From positions 17,743 through 48,224 of the forward strand of contig JAAVHM010000097.1 of NCBI GenBank assembly GCA_014799675.1: a stretch of DNA of 30,482 bases, written 5' to 3'. The stretch comes from Ruminococcus sp. (GTDB taxonomy: Bacteria > Bacillota > Clostridia > Oscillospirales > Ruminococcaceae). Below are positions 15,218 to 23,259 of this stretch, one piece after another. The notes beneath the pieces were generated by a model, which saw only the letters and a program-made list of their open reading frames with translations, was not told where the DNA came from and searched no databases. The translations under genes and the position numbers were made by a program. Numbering within the stretch: position 1 is the stretch's first letter; the number at the start of each line of letters is the position of its first letter.

Positions 15218-15336
15218 AACGATACTGAAAAAAGTATCGTTCATGGGAGCATTTTACTCTTACTGAAAAAGTATGCCAATAGGGGTAAAGGCTCAGCCTT
15301 TGGGGCGAAGCGGTTATGCTTTTGGCATAGCCGTTT
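15218..15336 (+). repeat. Interspersed repeat family A, copy 2
   Basis: It starts with a hairpin ACGATACT / AGTATCGT, then CATGGGAGCATTTTAC, GTATGCCAATA, the palindrome AAAGGCTCAGCCTTT and a second hairpin GGTTATGC / GCATAGCC around TTTTG. It matches copy 1 at 1-94. It lies between argG and the lipoprotein island; the first or last hairpin could end the argG transcript, though neither has a good T tract. Confidence 0.65.
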
Positions 15337-15370
15337 TCCGCCTTTTGTTGGTTTTAATAAACGCATATTT

Positions 15371-15446
15371 TGTAACCGAATTGTAATTATTTTTCGCCAT
15401 TTGTAACCGTTCTGTAATTGTATTCCCGCGCTTTAAGTGTTATAAT
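15371..15446 (+). promoter_or_regulatory. Promoter of the lipoprotein island with paired TGTAA direct repeats
   Basis: TGTAAC 15371, TGTAAT 15382, TGTAAC 15402 and TGTAAT 15413: two pairs, each with an 11-bp period, 31 bp apart. The last box overlaps the -35 (TTGTAT, 15418-15423), which is 17 bases before TATAAT (15441-15446). Boxes abutting a weak -35 are the layout used by activators of the PhoB/OmpR family. Activation by a two-component system is inferred. Confidence 0.6.
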
Positions 15447-15485
15447 TTTTACTATAAAATTTATAAAAAATGGGAGGACAATTAC

Positions 15486-16628
15486 ATGAAAAAGGTAATT
15501 ACTGCAATTATGGTCACGGCGTTAATGCTGACAGGGTGCGCCAGTGATGATTACAATGAGGAAACAACCGTAACCACGACAACGTCTGCTTCGGAGACGG
15601 AAGCTGTTGTTCCCGAAAGCAATGAAATAAAGGTCACTAAGGCGGACGAGCTGTACGACGTTTACCCTGTTAAATTTTCTTACAAAAATGATAATTGGTG
15701 GGACGTTATAGACACAGATCCAATTGAGGAAGAACCTGTTTTGCTGTACAACGACCTCGGAATGGAAATGGGTACTTTTAAAGCGGACTATCCGCAGGTC
15801 ACGGACGAAAGAATTGACGGGGAAGTCCGTGAAAAGATAAATAACGAGATAAAAAATTACAGGGACGAGCTTTTTGAAAGCGCGCAAAGCGACGTAAATC
15901 TGCATGGCAAGGACAAGGACGGAAATATGTCCGACGAAGCGAAAATGTTTTACGAGACGGCAAGGGACAGCTATACGCTGACCTACAGAGTTGACACTGT
16001 GGGGAAAAATTTCTGGGCGGTGTATTTTTTGTACAGCCCTTATCATGCGGGGGCGGCGCCCGAATTTGTTTATCCTGTGCAAATGGTTTTCGACCTGCAT
16101 ACGGGAGAGCTTGTTGATTTCGAGAAAATAATTTCCGACAAAGAGGGTTTTTCGACGGCTATTGAAAAAGAACTTCGGAGCATTGGAACGCTGTCCGTTT
16201 CAAGCATTGACGCGGACGGCTACAAGGCGGCGGTTGTTGACAGCGAGGGTTTACCCGATTGGCTTAACGTTGATTTGGGGGACGGCACAAAGCAGGTGTT
16301 TATGGGAGATAATCTTTACCAAAGAACGGCAGTCCGTGACGGCTGTCTGGGAGTATATTACGTGCTGTATGATTTCGGCTTCGGCGGCGGTGACGAGGAA
16401 AGCTTTTTCGCGGGAATACCTTTCAGCGAGGCGGAAAAATTTCTCACCGACGAGGGCAGGGAGATCTTTGCTTCCTACAGCTCCGCAAAGACAGAGCCTG
16501 TTGATGTTATAGAATACAAGGGGAAAAGATATTTTGAGACTATGAAAATTTTACCCGAAATTGCGGACGAGGACAACCCCAAGGACGCGGAGTTTATCTG
16601 GTATTTTAAATATCTGGGAGAGTATTGA
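15486..16628 (+). CDS. DUF4163/DUF3298-type (RsiV/PdaC-like) lipoprotein, paralogue 1
   Basis: 380 residues. The start follows GGGAGGA. The signal MKKVITAIMVTALMLTGC has a lipobox (L-T-G-C), then a Thr/Glu/Ser linker. The module begins with ELYDVYPVKF, continues with a DUF4163-like part (GTFKADYPQV...IDGEVREKINNEI) and reaches the DUF3298-like core PVQMVFDLHTGELVDFEKI near residue 200. It ends in a stalk-like C terminus (SAKTEPVDVIEYKGKRYFE) shared with the paralogues. Domains of this type form the lysozyme-binding ectodomain of the anti-sigma factor RsiV and accompany the deacetylase PdaC. Here no sigma-binding part, membrane helix or enzyme is fused, so a surface ligand-binding role is inferred. 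Confidence 0.82.
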   Translation: MKKVITAIMVTALMLTGCASDDYNEETTVTTTTSASETEAVVPESNEIKVTKADELYDVYPVKFSYKNDNWWDVIDTDPIEEEPVLLYNDLGMEMGTFKADYPQVTDERIDGEVREKINNEIKNYRDELFESAQSDVNLHGKDKDGNMSDEAKMFYETARDSYTLTYRVDTVGKNFWAVYFLYSPYHAGAAPEFVYPVQMVFDLHTGELVDFEKIISDKEGFSTAIEKELRSIGTLSVSSIDADGYKAAVVDSEGLPDWLNVDLGDGTKQVFMGDNLYQRTAVRDGCLGVYYVLYDFGFGGGDEESFFAGIPFSEAEKFLTDEGREIFASYSSAKTEPVDVIEYKGKRYFETMKILPEIADEDNPKDAEFIWYFKYLGEY

Positions 16629-16633
16629 GCAGC

Positions 16634-16661
16634 TGACAGTTTACAGTTGATAGTTGATAGT
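16634..16661 (+). repeat. Heptamer tandem array (TGACAGT type)
   Basis: TGACAGT, TTACAGT, TGATAGT and TGATAGT in exact phase, starting five bases after the stop of paralogue 1 and ending just before the ribosome site of paralogue 2. Confidence 0.85.
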
Positions 16662-16677
16662 TTTTAGGGTGGTAATT

Positions 16678-18525
16678 ATGTGCAGAAAAATTATTGCGGC
16701 GGTTATGGCGGGGTTATCGCTTGGCTTGCTGTCGGGGTGTGAGAAAAATATTCCCGCGGAGACGGAGCAGGTCTCCGTTACGGAAGCTTACCTTTCGGAA
16801 AGCGCTTCCGCGGTGACGACTTACGTTACGTCGGGGACGGTTATATTTTGTGACGAAGAGGTTTTTGAGGAAACTTCCGCAGAGATCTCCGACACGGCAG
16901 AAAAAGAACGCTCCGAATTTGTCAAAAAAGCGGAGGAAAATCCTGCGGTAAATGTTGATATTATAACTGACGAATTGGATATATATGATTTATCGGAAAA
17001 TCTCGTTGGATATTTCTATGCCGAATATCCGGAGATATCGGGTGCGGACGAAAAGGTTTGCGAAAGAATAAACAGACAAATAAAAACCTTTATTGACAAC
17101 AGGCTTTACGAGGAGCAGAATTATTTGTACAACTTGTTCGTAAACAAGGACGGAAGCGCAAACGATAGGTTTCTGTTTCTGATTGACAATTCGGGCAGAA
17201 AGGAAATTCGGTCGATAGGCTGTGAAATAAACTGCAATTACGGTGATCTGCTAAGTATTTATTTTCGCGCATTCACCTACAATATTGTCGTTCCCATACA
17301 ATTCAGCGAACCGTATACTATGGTTTTTGACCTGCGGACGGGGGAATTGGTGGATTTTGATAAAATAATTGCTGACAGAGAGGGCTTTGACAGCGTGTTT
17401 GAAAAGGCTCTTGCCGAATACGGTAATTACATGGAATACAATGGTCAGAGCTATTTCATAGATATGGATAACGAATACGACTATATGCTTTTTGATGAAA
17501 TAACTGTGAAAAATGATTGCTTGGGAATGTATCTTGTTACTCCCTCAATGTATGATGCGAAAAGAGTGGAAATATGCGAGGTATGCGTCCCGATAAGCGA
17601 TATTGCACAGTATCTGACTATAGAGGGCAGACAGCTTTTCGAGGGCTTTTTTGACAAAACGGAGTATAAGGCAACTCCCGCAAACGAGCTTTATAATGTT
17701 TACCCAAAAAGGATAATTTACCCCGAAAAGACAGCGACAGAAATTACTGCCGAAAAGGCGGAGATAAAAGAAAAATTTCAAAAGGACGGCTACACCGTTG
17801 ACGAATTTCGGGCGGTATATCCTGTTTTCAGCGGCGGGGACAAGGCTGTTATGCAGAAGATAAACGACAGCATAAGGGCTTATATTGACGAGGCTTACGA
17901 AAAATCAAAGAAGCACACGGAGGAGTACGACTTTGAAATGGATTGCGGTTACGTGACGGCGGGTTTCGGTTTCAGTATGTCGATACATGGAAACAGCAGG
18001 GACAATACGGAATTGACTTACGACATAAACGGGAATATTTTAAGCGTTGATTTTTATACCGAGGATTATGCAGGCGGGGCGCACGGAGCAGTAAGACCGG
18101 TGTCTTTCGTATTCGACCTGCGGACGGGGGAAAAGGTTGATTTTAACAATATTTTCGAGGACAAAAATGCGGTCGCGAACGAGATAAATATGGCGGCTTA
18201 TCAGTATTTTGAAAGGCTGTGGAGCAGACACGGCATTGATGAATATGAAAGCGATTTTGAGAGGTTTTATGGAAAACTCAATGCAGATGACTTTGACAGA
18301 GAGGGCTTTACGGTCAGGGACGGCTGCTTGTCGTATTGCACGTCTCCTTATGAATTCGGCGGGAGCTTTTCGGACGGTATGCAGTTTATGGACGCTGCAA
18401 TGGAGGATATTTTTCCTTACTTAAACGAGGCGGGAAAGTCGCTTTTTGAGGGGTATGCTTCCGCAAAGAGCGAGCCTGTAAATATTGTTGAGGAATACGG
18501 CGAAAAATATTTTGATTTGGATTAA
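16678..18525 (+). CDS. Lipoprotein with two DUF4163/DUF3298-type modules, paralogue 2
   Basis: 615 residues from the ATG at 16678 (AGGGTGG upstream; eight earlier in-frame codons are unsupported). The signal MCRKIIAAVMAGLSLGLLSGC has a lipobox (L-S-G-C). Module 1 has YFYAEYPEISGADEKVCERIN and the core MVFDLRTGELVDFDKI near residue 216. A linker ATPANELYNVYPKRIIYPEK leads to module 2, with YPVFSGGDKAVMQKIND and the fullest DUF3298 signature of the island, GGAHGAVRPVSFVFDLRTGEKVDF, near residue 479. Module 1 lacks the AHG segment. It is the only protein of the set with two modules and may have arisen by fusion of neighbouring copies. Confidence 0.83.
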   Translation: MCRKIIAAVMAGLSLGLLSGCEKNIPAETEQVSVTEAYLSESASAVTTYVTSGTVIFCDEEVFEETSAEISDTAEKERSEFVKKAEENPAVNVDIITDELDIYDLSENLVGYFYAEYPEISGADEKVCERINRQIKTFIDNRLYEEQNYLYNLFVNKDGSANDRFLFLIDNSGRKEIRSIGCEINCNYGDLLSIYFRAFTYNIVVPIQFSEPYTMVFDLRTGELVDFDKIIADREGFDSVFEKALAEYGNYMEYNGQSYFIDMDNEYDYMLFDEITVKNDCLGMYLVTPSMYDAKRVEICEVCVPISDIAQYLTIEGRQLFEGFFDKTEYKATPANELYNVYPKRIIYPEKTATEITAEKAEIKEKFQKDGYTVDEFRAVYPVFSGGDKAVMQKINDSIRAYIDEAYEKSKKHTEEYDFEMDCGYVTAGFGFSMSIHGNSRDNTELTYDINGNILSVDFYTEDYAGGAHGAVRPVSFVFDLRTGEKVDFNNIFEDKNAVANEINMAAYQYFERLWSRHGIDEYESDFERFYGKLNADDFDREGFTVRDGCLSYCTSPYEFGGSFSDGMQFMDAAMEDIFPYLNEAGKSLFEGYASAKSEPVNIVEEYGEKYFDLD

Positions 18526-18563
18526 AATTCAGAGCAGTACAAAATAAACATGGAGGAAGAAAA

Positions 18564-19832
18564 ATGTCAAGGAAAATTATTGCGGCGGTCTTAGTTTTGT
18601 CTGCTCTGACATTGGGCGGGTGTTCTTTTAATTCCGCGGAGGAAAATAAGCAGGTCTCCGAAATAGTTTCCGCGGCTGCGTCTGCGGCGGTCTCTCAAAG
18701 AGAGGAGACGGAAAGCGCTTCCGCGGAAACGACTTCCGTTACGTCGGAGACGGCGGCAGTTTTGATTGCGGAGTTCGCGCCGCCATATATTGATGACGGC
18801 AAGCCTCCCGTTGTCATGGCGGCGGAGGAGCTTTACGATACATATCCTGTGAAGATAATTTATCCCGAAAGGCAGGACGTTCCGGACAAGGTCAAGACCG
18901 AGGTTTTGCAGGAGGATATTTATAATTCCGACGGGTTTCTTATGGTAAAATTCTATGCGGAATATCCTGTAATATCGGGGTATGACGAGGCGGTCTGCAA
19001 AAGGATAAATGATGAGATACACGAGTATATTTACGGTATTCTTGAAAGTGAAAGGAAATGGGCGGAACAGCATGAGGTCGGCGATTTGAGCGAAAATGCC
19101 GTATATAAAGAGTACGGATTTTTTTCGGAGAGAAAAATAAATATTGACGGTACACTTTATGACGGCGACGGCTGCGATATAAACGGAAATATTTTTACAG
19201 TTTATTTTGCAGCGTGCGGCGGCTTTGCGGGATCAATGTATCAGGAATATCCCGCAGCTTTGCTGTTTGATTTGCGAAGCGGAGAGAGGATCTATTTTTC
19301 CGATCTGGTTGAGGACAAGGAAGGTATTTCTAAAGCTTTATACTGTGCGCTTTGGGATTTCAGATTTAATTACGGCGGTATTCCCTTCGGTACGCTTGAC
19401 GCTGACAAATATATAAATATTCCAAATTTAAAAAAACTGGAGTTTGTATCGGACGGCTTCGGCGTTGACGAGGACGGAAATTTACTTGTTGTTTATGAAA
19501 ACGCAGACGACAGAATTACTGTTGTTGACGGCTGTGTAAGCTTTTATCTTTGGAGGGCGGATTACGGAGAATTTGCAATAGGAGTAGAACGTGCTGATAT
19601 TCCCGCAAAGGAGATAGTTCCGTATCTTAACGAAAAGGGTAAATCGCTTTTTGATGGGTACGTTTCCGCAGAAACAGAGCCGCCCAAGGTTATCGAGTAC
19701 AAGGGTAAAAGGTGGTTCGACACCACCGAATGGGTACCCGAAATTTTTGACAGTAAAAATCTTACCGAGGACGACAGAGAGTTTATTTCGATGTTTGAAA
19801 ATGCGAGAAAACCGGGTTATTATTTTGATTAG
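18564..19832 (+). CDS. DUF4163/DUF3298-type lipoprotein, paralogue 3
   Basis: 422 residues; GGAGGA precedes the ATG by 6-7 bases. The signal MSRKIIAAVLVLSALTLGGC has a lipobox (L-G-G-C), followed by a Ser/Glu/Thr linker. The shared pre-module stretch EELYDTYPVKIIYPERQ is nearly identical, also in DNA, to paralogue 4 over about 127 bases (18796-18922). The core reads AALLFDLRSGERIYFSDLVED near residue 235; the AHG-type loop before it is replaced by CGGFAGSMYQEYP. It ends with GKSLFDGYVSAETEPPKVIEYKGKRWF, matching paralogue 4. The gene starts 38 bases after paralogue 2 and is likely co-transcribed. Confidence 0.82.
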   Translation: MSRKIIAAVLVLSALTLGGCSFNSAEENKQVSEIVSAAASAAVSQREETESASAETTSVTSETAAVLIAEFAPPYIDDGKPPVVMAAEELYDTYPVKIIYPERQDVPDKVKTEVLQEDIYNSDGFLMVKFYAEYPVISGYDEAVCKRINDEIHEYIYGILESERKWAEQHEVGDLSENAVYKEYGFFSERKINIDGTLYDGDGCDINGNIFTVYFAACGGFAGSMYQEYPAALLFDLRSGERIYFSDLVEDKEGISKALYCALWDFRFNYGGIPFGTLDADKYINIPNLKKLEFVSDGFGVDEDGNLLVVYENADDRITVVDGCVSFYLWRADYGEFAIGVERADIPAKEIVPYLNEKGKSLFDGYVSAETEPPKVIEYKGKRWFDTTEWVPEIFDSKNLTEDDREFISMFENARKPGYYFD

Positions 19833-19857
19833 TATAAGAATAAGGGTGATAAAGATA

Positions 19858-21081
19858 ATGAAAAAGGTTTTTATACCTATAATTGCTGCGGCGGTCATTC
19901 TGGCGGGGTGTGAGAAAAATCCTGCGGAGGTGACGGAAGCTTCCGAGACTGCGGAAGCGGCGGCGCAGGTTTCCGAAACTACTGAGGCGGCTGAAAGCAC
20001 GTCTGTATTAACGACTTCCGTCACATTGGAGACGGAGAGTGAAGTCTCCGAAACGGCAGAGACCGAGCCTCCTTACATTGAGGACGGCAAGCCTCCCGTG
20101 GTCATGGCGGCGGAGGAGCTTTACGATACATACCCTGTGAAGATAATTTATCCCGAAAGGCAGGAGGTTCCGGACAAGGTCAAGACCGAGGTTTTGCAGG
20201 AGGATATTTTAAATTCCGACGGGCTTGTTATTTCAAAGTTTTATGCGGAATACCCTGTGCTGTTCGGCTGTGACGATACGGTGTGCGAGAAGATAAACGG
20301 CGAGATACACGATTATATTTACGGCGCTCTTGAAGATGAAAGGAAAGCTGTGGAAGAGTATAATGCAAAGGGCTGGGATTTGGAATACAGCAGAGAAAAC
20401 GGCTTGCCTGCCGAGCGTACCGTCAATATGGACGGCACAACTTTTGACGGCTTTGGTTATGACGTAAACGGAAATATTTTTACGGTTTATTTTGCTGATT
20501 ATTCTTATGGTATGGTTGACCTGCACGGTTTTGAACACCCTGTTCCGATGATGTTTGATTTGAGAACAGGCGATAAAATTATTTTTTCCGAACTGGTGGA
20601 CAATAAAAATAAAATGCACGAAGTATTTGCGGCAACAGAACGCCGAGGAGAGCTTTTACATGGCACTGTACCGTTCGGCGAGCGCAGCGCTGACGAAATG
20701 CAGGATATTTTCGCGCTCGGTCTTAGGGAGGACGATGTGCTTTTTAAGGACGAAAGGATAATCGCAATGGACGGCTGCATAGGCTTTATTCTCGGACCGT
20801 CCGAAAGCGGCAGTTATGCAGACGGAGTAAGGTTCTGGCGGCTGCCTGCAAGCGAGTTTGTTCCATATATGAACGACGAGGGCAAGGCTCTTTTTGAGGG
20901 ATATGTTTCCGCTGAAACGACTGCCCCCAAGGTTATCGAGTACAAGGGCAAAAGGTGGTTTGACAATGTTGAATGGATTCCCGAAATTATTGACAGGAAA
21001 AATCTTACCGATTACGACAGAGAGTTTATTCTGATGTTTGAAAAAGCGTGGAATGCAGACTATTATTTAAGTCAGGAATAG
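19858..21081 (+). CDS. DUF4163/DUF3298-type lipoprotein, paralogue 4 (mosaic)
   Basis: 407 residues. Although the reading frame is open for 69 codons further upstream, the signal MKKVFIPIIAAAVILAGC (lipobox L-A-G-C) and the spacing from paralogue 3 (25 bases) place the start at 19858. The first ~85 bases, including the leader AGGGTGATAAAGATA, are almost identical to paralogue 5, while the segment at 20083-20209 is almost identical to paralogue 3. The gene thus looks like a mosaic made by recombination or gene conversion. The core is PVPMMFDLRTGDKIIFSELVD near residue 232, preceded by DYSYGMVDLHGFEH. The C terminus carries the shared SAETTAPKVIEYKGKRWF. Confidence 0.82.
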   Translation: MKKVFIPIIAAAVILAGCEKNPAEVTEASETAEAAAQVSETTEAAESTSVLTTSVTLETESEVSETAETEPPYIEDGKPPVVMAAEELYDTYPVKIIYPERQEVPDKVKTEVLQEDILNSDGLVISKFYAEYPVLFGCDDTVCEKINGEIHDYIYGALEDERKAVEEYNAKGWDLEYSRENGLPAERTVNMDGTTFDGFGYDVNGNIFTVYFADYSYGMVDLHGFEHPVPMMFDLRTGDKIIFSELVDNKNKMHEVFAATERRGELLHGTVPFGERSADEMQDIFALGLREDDVLFKDERIIAMDGCIGFILGPSESGSYADGVRFWRLPASEFVPYMNDEGKALFEGYVSAETTAPKVIEYKGKRWFDNVEWIPEIIDRKNLTDYDREFILMFEKAWNADYYLSQE

Positions 21082-21094
21082 GGTGATAAAGATA

Positions 21095-23176
21095 ATGAAA
21101 AAGGTTTTTATACCTATAATTGCTGCGGCGGTCATTCTGGCTGGGTGTGAGAAAAATCCTGCGGGAGTGACCGAGCAGGTCTCCGTTACGGAAGTTCCTG
21201 TTTCGGAAATTACTGCCGCTTCGGTTTCCGAAAGCGTTACCGAGGAAAGTACGGCGAAAGCGGTTGAGGAAGCTCCCGCGGAAACGGAAGCGGAGAAAGA
21301 GGTTTTTGAGATAAAGGTCACTCCCGCGGACGAGGTTTATGAGGTTTATCCCAAAAGGATAATTTATCCCGAAAAAAGCGAGACGAACATTACTGCGAAA
21401 AAAGCCGAAATAACTGAAAGATTTGAAAAGGGCGGCGCTTCTGTAAATGTATTTTCGGCAGTGTATCCGGTGTTTTCGGGCGGTGATGAAGCGGCTGTAC
21501 GGAAAATAAATGAGTACATAAAAAATTATGTTGATGAAATTTATAATGAGCTTAAGCAAGAAGCCGAAAACTACGTTTTTGAGGACGGATTCAGTGTTGA
21601 CGAGTTCCCTTACAATTTATGCGGATTTTTGTATGAACGCAGCTTTACTGCGGGAGATTATCATGAATACAGAGACGATTGGGATTATGATGTAAACGGA
21701 AATATTTTGAGCGTTTATTTTGAGGATTACAGCTACGGCGCGGGGGCGGCTCACGGGTATGAAACTCCTGTGCCTATGGTATTTGATCTGCGCAGCGGCG
21801 AAAGAGTGGATTTCAACAAAATTATTGCCGATGCAGACGGCTTGTCCGAGGCTTTGAGCAAGGCTCTGTTCGATTATCGTTACACTTACAATTATACAAA
21901 TTCGGCGTACCGCAGCGACGACGCGGACAAATACGCCAAGTTCAACGAGGAAAGGATAAACAAAGGCTTTCGGGACGAAAAGTTCATTGAATTCGGTACT
22001 GACGAGGAAGGAAATTATATTGCAGTTTACTGTCCTGTAAACGACAGAATAATTATCAAAGACGGCTGTCTCAGCTTTTATCTTTCGCCTTATCAGTACG
22101 GGAGCTACGCCGACGGCATACGGCGTGTAGACTTGCCGATAAACGATATTCTGCCGTATCTTAACGAAGCGGGCAAATCCTTGTTTGACGGGTGCGTTTC
22201 CGCGGAGAGCGAGCCGCTGAATATTATAGAATACCGAGGAGGAAAGCATTTCAGCACGGAAAGTTCGCTTGAATTTGCAGACAGAGAGATAACCGAGGAG
22301 GATTATGATTATATTTCCGAATTTGAAAATGTTGCAGTTGAATTTTCAAACTGCACGGGAATTGATTACGAACGGCTTGCGGAGCTTGACAATATATTTG
22401 GTCTGGAGCTTGAAAGCTGCTGTGATATTGATTTTGCGGCAATTGCAAAAATGAAAGGCATTACAGGGCTAATTTTACGGGGCTGTGAATTTGATGATAT
22501 TTCTCCGCTTTACGGCTCGGGGGTGAAAAATATTTACGAAGCCGACTACCAAAGCAAGTTCAAAAGCGCTGAAAATATTACGATAAGTCAATGGAGAGAA
22601 TTTATTAATGCGGGAGGAGAGTATATCGACTGGGATCTGTTATGTTCGGAGACAACCGAATACAAGGGCTTGGAATATACTTTAACAACATACGGCATTG
22701 AAATTCAGGACAGGGATATTACCGATACCGACTATGAATTTATTTCGCTTCTTAAAGATGAGGATTTCCCATTTTTGTACTGTATCAATTTTACGCATTG
22801 CGGGAATATAGATTACAAAAAGCTGCTTAAGCATGACGACATAGATTACATTATATTTAAGGGCTGCAGCGGAATTGAGCTTTCCGTTCCCGAGGAGCTT
22901 AATGCGGAAGATATGCTTCAGCTGAGCGCGATAGAATTCATAGGCTGTAAAAACATTGATTATGAGGGACTTTCGGGGCTTGACAGCGTCACAAGATTAG
23001 AATTTACGGGATGCGAAAATATTGACCTTGAAGCTGTTGCCAAAATGAAAAACATTAACTATATAGATATGACGGGCTGTACTTATGACGATATAACCGT
23101 GCTTTACGATTCAAACATCAATGCTGTATGGGTCAATAACAACATGGTTTGGCATAAGGATACAGGGTATAAATAA
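21095..23176 (+). CDS. DUF4163/DUF3298-type lipoprotein with C-terminal LRR-like region, paralogue 5
   Basis: 693 residues from the ATG at 21095; the gene starts 13 bases after paralogue 4. The signal is the same as in paralogue 4. The module has YPVFSGGDEAAVRKINEYIK, then SYGAGAAHGYETPVPMVFDLRSGERVDF near residue 229. After residue ~390 the protein differs from its relatives: it has degenerate leucine-rich-repeat-like units such as ITGLILRGCEFDDISPL, DYIIFKGCSGIEL, VTRLEFTGCENIDLEAV and INYIDMTGCTYDDITVL, each with a conserved GC step. LRR regions bind proteins, so this member joins two binding modules. The end of the gene has no cell-wall anchor. Confidence 0.83.
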   Translation: MKKVFIPIIAAAVILAGCEKNPAGVTEQVSVTEVPVSEITAASVSESVTEESTAKAVEEAPAETEAEKEVFEIKVTPADEVYEVYPKRIIYPEKSETNITAKKAEITERFEKGGASVNVFSAVYPVFSGGDEAAVRKINEYIKNYVDEIYNELKQEAENYVFEDGFSVDEFPYNLCGFLYERSFTAGDYHEYRDDWDYDVNGNILSVYFEDYSYGAGAAHGYETPVPMVFDLRSGERVDFNKIIADADGLSEALSKALFDYRYTYNYTNSAYRSDDADKYAKFNEERINKGFRDEKFIEFGTDEEGNYIAVYCPVNDRIIIKDGCLSFYLSPYQYGSYADGIRRVDLPINDILPYLNEAGKSLFDGCVSAESEPLNIIEYRGGKHFSTESSLEFADREITEEDYDYISEFENVAVEFSNCTGIDYERLAELDNIFGLELESCCDIDFAAIAKMKGITGLILRGCEFDDISPLYGSGVKNIYEADYQSKFKSAENITISQWREFINAGGEYIDWDLLCSETTEYKGLEYTLTTYGIEIQDRDITDTDYEFISLLKDEDFPFLYCINFTHCGNIDYKKLLKHDDIDYIIFKGCSGIELSVPEELNAEDMLQLSAIEFIGCKNIDYEGLSGLDSVTRLEFTGCENIDLEAVAKMKNINYIDMTGCTYDDITVLYDSNINAVWVNNNMVWHKDTGYK

Positions 23177-23259
23177 TAAACACGGCATTTAAAATGCTGC
23201 GGAGTTTATCCCGAAAAAGAAAGGGCATAATATTGAAAAGAAGAAAGGATCTGATCTTA

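Noticed and set aside
19651..19857. Upstream extension of paralogue 4 by 69 codons
   Set aside because: It overlaps the previous gene's end and would bury the lipoprotein signal peptide at 19858.
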